Shown: positions 1 through 6,527 of the stretch, piece after piece | How positions within the stretch are numbered: position 1 is the stretch's first letter | Layout of the letters: each line of letters starts with the position of its first letter | Origin: Vitreoscilla sp. | GTDB lineage: Bacteria > Pseudomonadota > Gammaproteobacteria > Burkholderiales > Burkholderiaceae | Assembly (NCBI GenBank): GCA_014378125.1 | Contig: JACMOG010000205.1 | Coordinates: 1 to 7,478, forward strand | Direction: 5' to 3' | DNA length: 7,478 bases | The notes under the pieces: model-generated | What the model was told of the DNA's origin: nothing | Database searches by the model: none | The model's input: the letters and a program-made list of their open reading frames with translations, nothing else | Translations under genes and position numbers: made by a program

Positions 1-609
1 CTTGGCCGCGGCGGCGATCACGTCGGGGTCGGGCTGCACGCGATCCAGCGGATAGCGGCCCAGCGCGGCCTGTCGCGGCGCGGCGACAGCCTGCTCCTCG
101 CGTTCGGCCAGCAGCTCCATCGACACCAGCAGCACCGCCGGCCCGGGCCGGCCGCTGGCGGCCGCGGCGAAGGCCATGTCCACGTAGTCCTCGGTGCGGC
201 TGGCGCTGGTGACGCGGCGGATCCACTTGGCCACGCCCTTGAACAGCTCCAGCTGGTCGAGCTCCTGGAATGCGTTGCGGTCGCGCGCGCCGGGGCCCAC
301 GTCCTGCACCAGCGCGACGATCGGTACCGAGGCCGAGAGGCACTCCGCCAGGCCCGGCACCAGCAGCGTGGCCGCGGGGCCGTCCTGCGCCGTCACCACC
401 GGCACCCGGCCCGTGACGCGCGCATACGCGTCGGCCATGTAGGTGCCCGCGTTCTCCTGTCGATAGCCGATCTGGCGGATGGCGATGTCGTCGCAGGCCA
501 GCGTCAGCGAGGGCGGGTTGCTCTGGCCGAAAAGGAATTCCACGCCGTGGCGGCGCAGCGCGTGGGCGAAGCGCTGCGGCGGGCGCAGCGGCGGGTTCGA
601 ATCGTTCAT
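1..609 (-). CDS. Thiamine-pyrophosphate-dependent enzyme (acetolactate synthase/decarboxylase superfamily), N-terminal part
   Basis: Partial gene: 203 codons are present and the frame is still open at the left edge; full members of the family are about 530-600 residues. The visible part is the N-terminal Pyr domain of TPP enzymes. It opens with RFAHALRRHGVEFLFG (residues 13-28), the usual first helix and strand. IGYRQENAGTYMADAYARVTG (about 47-67) follows and carries Glu52, the glutamate that in this family activates the TPP aminopyrimidine ring. Then come TAQDGPAA (about 73-80) and the GRPGPAVLLVS strand (about 153-163). The ATG at 609-607 is chosen because AAGGAGA (complement of 618-624) lies eight bases upstream. 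It is third in the leftward unit, 78 bp after the dehydrogenase stop. The catalytic C-terminal domain is missing, so acetolactate synthase, benzoylformate-type decarboxylase and acyloin or aldehyde lyase cannot be separated. The dehydrogenase neighbours favour a catabolic rather than a biosynthetic role (inference). Confidence 0.88.
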   Translation of the reverse strand, partial: MNDSNPPLRPPQRFAHALRRHGVEFLFGQSNPPSLTLACDDIAIRQIGYRQENAGTYMADAYARVTGRVPVVTAQDGPAATLLVPGLAECLSASVPIVALVQDVGPGARDRNAFQELDQLELFKGVAKWIRRVTSASRTEDYVDMAFAAAASGRPGPAVLLVSMELLAEREEQAVAAPRQAALGRYPLDRVQPDPDVIAAAAK

Positions 610-687
610 GGCGAGGGTCTCCTTCAGGTCTCGGCCGGACACACCGGCGGCTCGGGTGCAGGCCCGATGTCGGTTCTTGCGGGGGTT

Positions 688-1707
688 CTAAGGTGTGATC
701 AACACCTTGCAGTGATCGTTCGGCTGGCCCAGCAGCGCGAACATCGCGGGCGCCTCGTCCAGCGACACCGTGGCCGTGACCAGGCCCTCCACCGCGATGC
801 GGCCGGCCGCGATCATGCGTTGCACGAACGGGAAGTCGTCGGCCGTGTAGGCCAGCGGGAACGTCATGCGCAGGCGCTTCAGCGCGGCCGAGACCACCGT
901 GAACGACTCCGGCTGCATACCCGTACCGGCCAGCACCATCTGGGCGCCGGGCGGCGCGATGGCTATCAGGTGGGCCAGCAGCGGCCGGCCCACGCACTCG
1001 AAGATCACCGAGGGCTGGCGGCCGGTCTGGCGCGCGAACTCGGCCACGGGGTTGGCGTGCTGCGTGGCGGCGATGACCACGCCCGCGCCGGTGCGCCGCG
1101 CGCGCGCGAGACGCGCGGGCACGCGCACGCTGATGCCCACGTCGCCCGCGCCGAAGAACCGGGCCCACTTGGCCACCGACAGGCCGATGATGCCGGCGCC
1201 CACGATGAGCACGTCCGCGCCGGGCGGCACGTTGGCGGACTTCCACGCGCCCAGGCCCACGGCCAGCGGCTCGATGGTGGCGGCGTCGACGTCGCTGAGG
1301 CCGTCGGGAATCTTCATGGCCAGGCCGGCCATGCAGGTGGCGTATTCGGCGTAGGCGCCGGGCATGCGCGGGTCGAAGCCCTGCGCCACGATGGCGCTGC
1401 ACGATTGCGGCGCACCCGATGTGCAGGCGGCGCAGGCGCCGCAGGGCTTGGCGGGCAGCGCCACCAGGCGCTCGCCCACCTTCCAGCCCGACACGCCGGG
1501 CCCGACCTCTACGACCGTGCCCGAGTACTCGTGGCCCAGCACGTTGCCGAACTGCAGCAGGCCCGGGACCTCGGCCGCGTGCAGGTCGGACGCGCAGATG
1601 CCGCAGGCCTTCACCTTGAAGACGAGGCCGCCCGTTTCGGCCACCGGACGCGGCACGTCTGCCAGGCGCAGCGGCTCGCCGACGCCCTGGAACTGCAAAG
1701 CTTTCAT
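688..1707 (-). CDS. Zinc-dependent medium-chain alcohol/polyol dehydrogenase
   Basis: A complete 339-residue MDR-superfamily dehydrogenase, normal length for the threonine/sorbitol dehydrogenase-like group; it would oxidise an alcohol to an aldehyde or ketone in the cytoplasm. Catalytic zinc ligands are Cys38 (CGICASD), His59 with Glu60 (GHEYSG), and Glu146 (TIEPLAVG). The structural-zinc lobe is intact, with Cys89, Cys92, Cys95 and Cys103 in C-x2-C-x2-C-x7-C spacing. The Rossmann motif GAGIIG is at 170-175. At the end of the second Rossmann strand, where NAD-dependent relatives usually carry Asp, this protein has Val194 followed by Arg195, which may shift preference to NADP. The start codon overlaps the stop of the TetR gene (ATGA), with AAGGAA six bases upstream (complement of 1714-1719), so translation is probably coupled to the regulator. 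The substrate is not predictable. Confidence 0.93.
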   Translation of the reverse strand: MKALQFQGVGEPLRLADVPRPVAETGGLVFKVKACGICASDLHAAEVPGLLQFGNVLGHEYSGTVVEVGPGVSGWKVGERLVALPAKPCGACAACTSGAPQSCSAIVAQGFDPRMPGAYAEYATCMAGLAMKIPDGLSDVDAATIEPLAVGLGAWKSANVPPGADVLIVGAGIIGLSVAKWARFFGAGDVGISVRVPARLARARRTGAGVVIAATQHANPVAEFARQTGRQPSVIFECVGRPLLAHLIAIAPPGAQMVLAGTGMQPESFTVVSAALKRLRMTFPLAYTADDFPFVQRMIAAGRIAVEGLVTATVSLDEAPAMFALLGQPNDHCKVLITP

Positions 1708-2375
1708 GGGAGATTCCTTTTCGATTTCGCGTCGGCAGCGGCATGGCCGTGCTCGTGGAACTGGCCGCGATCCAGGCCGCGGAAAACGGTGGCGTCGATC
1801 GCGCTCATCAGGCGGTCGACGGTGAGTCCTTCCACCGACGGCACCCACTTGCCCAGCCAGATCAGCATGCCCATGAGCAACTGCACCGACAGTTCGGGCT
1901 CGCACTGCACGATCGAGCCGTCGGCCATGCCTTCCTTGAGGAACTTGATGAGCATGTCGCGCAGCCGGTCGCCCCACGCGGCGATCGCCTTGCGCTGCGG
2001 CGACTCGAGGTAGGAGAAGTCGCCGAAGTACAGCTGCGGGCCGTTGGCGGCCGCCTCGTCGAGCATCGCGCGGATGAAGTGGCGCAGCTTCTCCTCGCCG
2101 CTGCCGCCGGCCTGGTCGGTGTCCACCAGCAGCGTCTCCACTCGCGTCAGCGACGAGCGATGGCACGCGTAGGCCAGGGCCTGCTTGCTGGGGAAGTAGT
2201 GGTACAGCGCGGCGTCGCGCATGTCCAGCTTCGCGGCGATGCCGGTCAGCGTGGCCAGCGCGTAGCTCTTCGAATTGATCTGCTCGGTGGCCGCGCGAAT
2301 GATCGTCTCGCGCATGCCTTCGGCCTTGCGGCTGCTGGAAACGGTCTTCTTGGGCTTGGCTTGGGAGGTCGGCAT
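1704..2375 (-). CDS. TetR/AcrR-family transcriptional regulator
   Basis: A complete 223-residue protein with the TetR layout: a basic N-terminal tail (KPKK, SSRK), then a DNA-binding domain starting at RETIIRAATEQI (about 22-33). The helix-turn-helix is at about 41-70, including TLTGIAAKLD and the hallmark ALYHYFPSKQALA. The remaining helical C-terminal domain (about 75-210) should bind the ligand and dimerise. The last residues are hydrophilic and His/Ala-rich. It is the first gene of the leftward unit, overlaps the dehydrogenase start by four bases, and is divergent from the TonB receptor gene, the classic place for a local repressor. The ATG at 2375 lacks a clear Shine-Dalgarno. An alternative ATG at codon 21 (2315) has AAGG/GAAGG-like bases just upstream and would give a 203-residue protein keeping the whole HTH. 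The ligand is probably the substrate or an intermediate of the pathway (inference). Confidence 0.93.
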   Translation of the reverse strand: MPTSQAKPKKTVSSSRKAEGMRETIIRAATEQINSKSYALATLTGIAAKLDMRDAALYHYFPSKQALAYACHRSSLTRVETLLVDTDQAGGSGEEKLRHFIRAMLDEAAANGPQLYFGDFSYLESPQRKAIAAWGDRLRDMLIKFLKEGMADGSIVQCEPELSVQLLMGMLIWLGKWVPSVEGLTVDRLMSAIDATVFRGLDRGQFHEHGHAAADAKSKRNLP

Positions 2376-2462
2376 GGAAGGTCAACAAGGTTCGTGGCAC
2401 TGCTGCCAGTGTCCACGAGCCGGATTCTGACCAGCATCCCCGGATTCGCAGCGAGGGTTTTC

Positions 2463-2498
2463 CTAGTATTGACTAAAAAACTTAGTCTGAACTAAAAA
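2463..2498. promoter_or_regulatory. Candidate overlapping divergent promoters
   Basis: This AT-rich island lies between the TetR and TonB-receptor genes. Rightward, TTGACT (2469-2474) can act as -35 and TAAAAA (2493-2498) as -10 with an 18-bp spacer, putting the transcript start near 2505. Leftward, TTCAGA (complement of 2486-2491) and TACTAG (complement of 2463-2468) are separated by 17 bp. The rightward -35 is a good match; the other hexamers are only 3 or 4 of 6 matches to sigma-70 consensus, so the placement is tentative. Both spacers contain the inverted repeat described separately. Confidence 0.5.
2464..2495. promoter_or_regulatory. Candidate TetR operator: alternating TAGT/ACTA half-sites around a perfect inverted repeat
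   Basis: A perfect inverted repeat GACTAA-AAAAC-TTAGTC occupies 2471-2487. The same stretch can be read as two tandem palindromes: TAGT-N4-ACTA at 2464-2475 and TTAGT-N4-ACTAA at 2482-2495, with centres 19 bp apart. TetR-family dimers bind short palindromes like these, often upstream of their own gene. The site lies within both predicted divergent promoters, so a bound regulator would block both arms. Binding by the neighbouring TetR protein is inferred from position only. Confidence 0.6.
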
Positions 2499-2543
2499 TG
2501 TGCCCAACAGCGTGCTCCAAACCCACGAGAGCGCGCGCACAAC

Positions 2544-2547
2544 GGAG
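2544..2547 (+). promoter_or_regulatory. Ribosome binding site of the TonB receptor gene
   Basis: GGAG lies nine bases before the ATG at 2557 and decides the start. In-frame GTG at 2500 has no such site and sits at or before the predicted transcript start. The 2557 start also puts the Arg-Lys of a signal peptide right at the N-terminus. Confidence 0.75.
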
Positions 2548-2556
2548 ACAAAAGAC

Positions 2557-5091
2557 ATGCGCAAGATGCTTCAGATCGGCGTCGTTTCACTCGAGGTGAT
2601 CGCCACCGGCAGCGCGTTCGGACAGGCCGCTGCGCCCACTCCGGCAGCTTCGGCCGCCGCCGCGCCCGCACCGGAGGAGGACGTCGCCCAACGCGTGACC
2701 GTCACCGCGCAGAAGCGCGAGCAGACGCTGCAGGACGTGCCCCTCTCGGTGTCGGTGACCAACGCCGCCACCATCGAGAAGGCGCACATCGTCGACCTGA
2801 TCGACCTGCAGTCTGTGGTGCCTTCGCTGAAGGTGGCGCAGTTCAACGCGGTCGGCCAGACCAACTTCGTCATCCGCGGCTTCGGCAACGGCGCGGGCAA
2901 CGACGGCATCGAGAGCTCGGTGGGCGTGTTCGTCGACGGCGTGTACCGCTCGCGCACCTCGTCCGCGCTGGACGACCTGCCCGAGATCGAGCGCGTGGAG
3001 GTGCTGCGCGGCCCGCAGTCCACGCTGTTCGGCAAGAACGTGTCGGCCGGTGCGATCAACATCGTCACCGCCAAGCCACAGTTCAAGTTCGGCGCCGCCG
3101 CCTCGCTGGACGTCGGCAACTTGCACGGACTGCAGGAGCGCGCCACCGTCACCGGTCCGCTGTCGGACACCGTGGCCTTTCGCCTGTCCGGCAGCAACAA
3201 CAGGCGCGACGGCTACCTGCGCAACGGGGTCACCGGCAACGACGTCGACGACCGCGACCGCCAGTCGGTGCGCGGCGACCTGCTGTGGAACCCGAACGCC
3301 GACGTGCAGGCGCGCGTGATCGTCGACTGGAACCGCATGCGCGAGACCTGCTGCGGCGTGGTGTCGCTGCAGAACGGGCCGGCCACGCAGTTCATCGGCG
3401 GCGTGCTGGGCAAGGCGGTGGCCGATCCCACCCGCAAGTTCGGCGACGACATCGTCTTCAACACCGATCCCACCAACCGCCTCAGCGGCAAGGGCGCATC
3501 TGCGCAGGTCGACTGGAAGACGTCGATCGGCACGTTCACCTCCATCACGGCCGACCGCAAGCAGACCAACGCCTCCACGCAGGACGTCGACTTCACCGGC
3601 GCCGACCTGGCCAACAAGAACCAGGCCAACGACATCTCCACCTTCACGCAGGAGCTGCGGCTGGCCTCGAACGGCAGCGACACCCTGCACTGGATGATCG
3701 GCGGCTTCCTGCAAAGGGAGAAGCTGCACACCGGCGTCGACACCACCTTCGGCAGCGACATGCGCGCCTACGCGGACGGCCTGGGCGGCCAGGTACCGGC
3801 CGCGCTGCTGGGTGCGCTGCCGCCGTCGCTGGCCGGCGCGCTGAGCGGCCAGTCCAACATCTACGCGCTGGAATTCCTGCAGGGCCTGGTCACGCCCAGC
3901 ATCGTCCCGGGCTCCACCTACTTCCAGGCCGGGCAGGGCATCCTCGACCACTACGCCATGAAGCAGGACTCGGCGTCGCTGTTCGGCAACGCCGACTGGA
4001 ACCTCACCGACAACCTCACGCTCACCGGCGGGCTGGCCTACCTCACCGACCGCAAGCGCGCGTCGTCCGACGTCACGCTTACCGACAAGTTCTCGGCGCT
4101 GAACCTGCAGGACGTGCCGCAGTTCGGCGCCATCGGCCTGCCGCCCAACCTGTACGGCCCGCTGGGCGCGTTGCAGTTCTTCTACGGCGACACGGCCAAC
4201 CACGCGCCGGTGAACTTTCCCAACGCCAACGAGTCGGGCGAGCTCGAGGGCAGCAAGCTCACCAAGGCGTTGCGCGCGAACTACGACTTCGGGTCGTGGA
4301 GCGCGTACGCGGGCTGGTCGACGGGATGGAAGGCCGGCGCGTACAACCTGTCGTCGGATAGCCGTCCGCCGGACGCCAACGGCATCGGCCGCACCGCGGG
4401 TCCGGAGAACGTCACCAACTTCGAAATGGGTTTGAAGACGGAGACCCGCAAGGGGTACTTCACGCTGGCGGTGTTCGACCAGGCGATCAAGGGCTTCCAG
4501 TCCAACGCGTATACGGGCACCGGGTACAGCCTGGTGAACGCAGGCAAGGAGTCGACGCGCGGCTTCGAGATGGACGGCGCTTACCGCCCGGCCGCCTGGC
4601 TGGCGCTCACTGGATCGGCCACGTTCCTCGACGCGAAGTACGACTCGTTCACCCACGCGCCCTGCGTGTCGTTCGACACCGTGCGCTGCCCGGTCGATCC
4701 GGACACGGGCCTCACCCCGGCCTTCCGCGATCTGTCGGGACAGCGACCAGCGGGCATCCCCAAGTGGTCGCTGTCGACCTCGGCCACGTTCAACCAGGAC
4801 TTCGGCAGCGGCCTCACCGGCTTCCTGCGCGCGGAGTACGACTACTCGAGCAAGGTGCAGCTGATCGATACCACGCCCGCCGACCTGTCCACCTACGGCC
4901 AGAAGAACGTCAACGCGAGCGTGGGCCTGGAGAGCAGGCCGAACCACTGGTCGGTGACGCTGTGGGCGCGCAACCTGTTCGACGACCGCACGATGGTGGG
5001 CACCTTCCCCACCGTGGCGCAGGCCGGCAGCTACAGCGGGTTTCCCAACGCGCCGCGCCTGTACGGCGTGACGCTGGGCACGAAGTTCTGA
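2557..5091 (+). CDS. TonB-dependent outer-membrane receptor
   Basis: An 844-residue receptor, within the usual 700-900 range, importing a scarce or bulky substrate across the outer membrane with energy from TonB-ExbB-ExbD. It starts with a signal peptide (MRKMLQIGVV, cleavage likely near residues 20-26), followed by an Ala/Pro-rich linker. A TonB-box-like RVTVTAQKR is at about 46-54. The plug domain spans about 55-175 with family hallmarks VIRGFG (105-110), VGVFVDGVY (122-130), IERVEVLRGPQSTLFGKN (about 144-161) and GAINIVTAKP. The rest is the beta-barrel, ending in the strand RLYGVTLGTKF with a terminal Phe, the outer-membrane assembly signature. Only a few cysteines were noted: Cys265-Cys266 and Cys703/Cys711, probably in extracellular loops. 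A Glu at position 13 interrupts the signal-peptide hydrophobic core. The adjacent inner-membrane transporter and oxidising enzymes point to a carbon source rather than a siderophore (inference); no ligand can be assigned. Confidence 0.95.
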   Translation: MRKMLQIGVVSLEVIATGSAFGQAAAPTPAASAAAAPAPEEDVAQRVTVTAQKREQTLQDVPLSVSVTNAATIEKAHIVDLIDLQSVVPSLKVAQFNAVGQTNFVIRGFGNGAGNDGIESSVGVFVDGVYRSRTSSALDDLPEIERVEVLRGPQSTLFGKNVSAGAINIVTAKPQFKFGAAASLDVGNLHGLQERATVTGPLSDTVAFRLSGSNNRRDGYLRNGVTGNDVDDRDRQSVRGDLLWNPNADVQARVIVDWNRMRETCCGVVSLQNGPATQFIGGVLGKAVADPTRKFGDDIVFNTDPTNRLSGKGASAQVDWKTSIGTFTSITADRKQTNASTQDVDFTGADLANKNQANDISTFTQELRLASNGSDTLHWMIGGFLQREKLHTGVDTTFGSDMRAYADGLGGQVPAALLGALPPSLAGALSGQSNIYALEFLQGLVTPSIVPGSTYFQAGQGILDHYAMKQDSASLFGNADWNLTDNLTLTGGLAYLTDRKRASSDVTLTDKFSALNLQDVPQFGAIGLPPNLYGPLGALQFFYGDTANHAPVNFPNANESGELEGSKLTKALRANYDFGSWSAYAGWSTGWKAGAYNLSSDSRPPDANGIGRTAGPENVTNFEMGLKTETRKGYFTLAVFDQAIKGFQSNAYTGTGYSLVNAGKESTRGFEMDGAYRPAAWLALTGSATFLDAKYDSFTHAPCVSFDTVRCPVDPDTGLTPAFRDLSGQRPAGIPKWSLSTSATFNQDFGSGLTGFLRAEYDYSSKVQLIDTTPADLSTYGQKNVNASVGLESRPNHWSVTLWARNLFDDRTMVGTFPTVAQAGSYSGFPNAPRLYGVTLGTKF

Positions 5092-5102
5092 GCGCCGCCA
5101 CC

Positions 5103-6500
5103 ATGAGCGCCATCATCGACCAGGGCAGCCCCGCCCGCATGTCCGCCAGCGCCCGAGCATGGGTCGGGTTCCAGGGCGGACGCGACCCGTACATCACGCT
5201 GATCAGCATCTACATCTTCATGCCCTACGTGGCCACTGTGCTGGTGGGCGACGCGGTGAAGGGGCAGGGGCTGATCGCGGCCTACGGCTTCCTCGGCGGG
5301 CTGGTGGCCGCCCTCACGGCGCCGTTCCTGGGCGCCGCGGCCGACCGAATGGGTCGGCGCAAGCCGGCGCTGGCCATCATCTCGCTGCTGTTCGCCCCGC
5401 TGGTTTTCGCGCTGTGGTGGGCCAAGCCGAACGGCGCGGGGCTGAGCGTGCCCACGATCCTGCTGATGACGCTGTTCATCTCGTTGCTGTTCACCTACGG
5501 CGAGGTCCTGCACAACTCGCTGATCACCTGGTCGGCGCGCAACACGCGCGACGAGGCGACGATGTCGGGCGCCGCGCTGGCCGTCGGCAACGTGGTCTCG
5601 GTGGCGGCACTCGTGTTCGTGCTGTGGGCGTTCGCGCTGCCGGGCAAGGTGCACTGGAGCTTCGTGCCGGCCGCGCCGCTGTTCGGGCTCGACGCGGCGC
5701 TGGGCGAACCCGCACGCATCGCGGCGCCCATCGCGGCCGTGCTGCTGGTGCTCGGCGTCATCCCCTTGCTGCTGTTCGCGCAAGATGCGCCGCGTCGCTC
5801 GGGCGGCCTGGGCGCGGCGCTGTCCGGTGGCGCGCGCGACCTGGTCGCGCTGGTGCGCAGCGTGCGCCATCACCGCGACGCGGCGATCTTCCTCGCGTCG
5901 CGCATGCTGTTCTCCGACGCGCAGATCGCGCTGATCCTGTTCTGCGGCATCTACGCCGCGGGCGTGATGCACTGGGGCGTGCTCGAGATGACGGCCTTCG
6001 GCATCCTCATGAGCACGTGCGCGGCGCTGGGCGGCCTGCTGTCGTCGGCGCTCGACGCGCGGCTGGGCCCCAAGCGCGCGCTGCAGGGGGAGATCATCGG
6101 CACCATCGTGGGCATCGTCGCGTTGCTGGGCGTGTCGCCCACGGGCATGCGCTTCGTGTTCAGCGTGGCGGCCGACGCCGCGCCGCTGTGGAACGGGCCG
6201 GTGTTCACCAGGTCGCCCGAGCTCGTGTTCCTGGCCATCGGCGGCGTCGTGGCCGTGTTCAATACCGCCATCTTCGCGTCGAGCCGAACGTTGCTGACGC
6301 GGCTCATCCCGCCGGGCCAGTCCGGCGCGTTCTTCGGCCTGTTCGCGCTGTCGGGCACCGCCACGGTGTGGCTGGGCCCGCTGGCCGTGCAGACCGCGGT
6401 GAACACCTTCCACAGCCAGCAGGCCGGCAACGTGGCCATCGCCATCCTCATGGCCCTCGGCTTCATCCCCTTGAGCCTGGTGCGCGACAAGCGCGCCTGA
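5103..6500 (+). CDS. MFS transporter, UMF1/Atg22-like family
   Basis: A 465-residue inner-membrane protein with about twelve hydrophobic segments. The N-terminal block GGRDPYITLISIYIF (about 25-39) leads into the first helix. The MFS motif A region GAAADRMGRRKP (about 77-88) sits between helices 2 and 3, and a charged central loop (about 226-262) separates the two halves. Near the C-terminus, RLIPPGQSGAFFGLFALSG (about 400-418) followed by WLGPL resembles the conserved block of UMF1/Atg22-type proteins, which is why I assign that subfamily. It starts 11 bp after the receptor stop with no clear Shine-Dalgarno, so translation probably depends on ribosomes finishing the receptor gene. Met13 (5139) is an alternative start with no better site. 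The most likely role is moving the compound delivered by the receptor, or a product of it, across the inner membrane; direction cannot be read from sequence. Family members are poorly characterised in bacteria. Confidence 0.88.
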   Translation: MSAIIDQGSPARMSASARAWVGFQGGRDPYITLISIYIFMPYVATVLVGDAVKGQGLIAAYGFLGGLVAALTAPFLGAAADRMGRRKPALAIISLLFAPLVFALWWAKPNGAGLSVPTILLMTLFISLLFTYGEVLHNSLITWSARNTRDEATMSGAALAVGNVVSVAALVFVLWAFALPGKVHWSFVPAAPLFGLDAALGEPARIAAPIAAVLLVLGVIPLLLFAQDAPRRSGGLGAALSGGARDLVALVRSVRHHRDAAIFLASRMLFSDAQIALILFCGIYAAGVMHWGVLEMTAFGILMSTCAALGGLLSSALDARLGPKRALQGEIIGTIVGIVALLGVSPTGMRFVFSVAADAAPLWNGPVFTRSPELVFLAIGGVVAVFNTAIFASSRTLLTRLIPPGQSGAFFGLFALSGTATVWLGPLAVQTAVNTFHSQQAGNVAIAILMALGFIPLSLVRDKRA

Positions 6501-6514
6501 CCTTCCCTTCTCCC

Positions 6515-6519
6515 GAGGA
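6515..6519 (+). promoter_or_regulatory. Ribosome binding site of the aldehyde dehydrogenase gene
   Basis: GAGGA lies eight bases before the ATG at 6528, inside the 27-bp gap after the transporter stop. It gives this third gene its own initiation site, unlike the transporter upstream. Confidence 0.65.
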
Positions 6520-6527
6520 CATTCGCC

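Noticed and set aside
634..648. Small hairpin GCCGG-ACACA-CCGGC between the dehydrogenase and the TPP enzyme gene
   Set aside because: Only a 5-bp stem with no T-run after it in the leftward direction, so not a credible terminator; such stems arise easily at this G+C level.
547..2013. Long plus-strand open frame opposite the dehydrogenase and TetR genes
   Set aside because: Composition is His/Arg/Ala-rich and lacks motifs; the minus strand has intact zinc-binding, Rossmann and HTH signatures.
1708..2400. Upstream extension of the dehydrogenase frame to 2400, suggesting a fusion protein
   Set aside because: The extension is an Arg-rich out-of-frame reading of the TetR gene; the dehydrogenase family begins at MKALQF and has its own ribosome binding site.
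2500..2556. GTG at 2500 as the receptor start, 19 codons upstream
   Set aside because: No Shine-Dalgarno, overlaps the predicted promoter, and adds a polar stretch ahead of the signal peptide; ATG at 2557 has GGAG at proper spacing.
2498..2599. Short ORF from ATG 2498 (33 codons) overlapping the receptor start, as a possible leader peptide
   Set aside because: No ribosome binding site and probably at or upstream of the transcript start; no recognisable attenuation pattern.
2587..4947. Long minus-strand open frame opposite the TonB receptor gene
   Set aside because: Low-complexity Val/Arg/Gly/Ala composition and no family motifs; the receptor on the plus strand explains the region completely.
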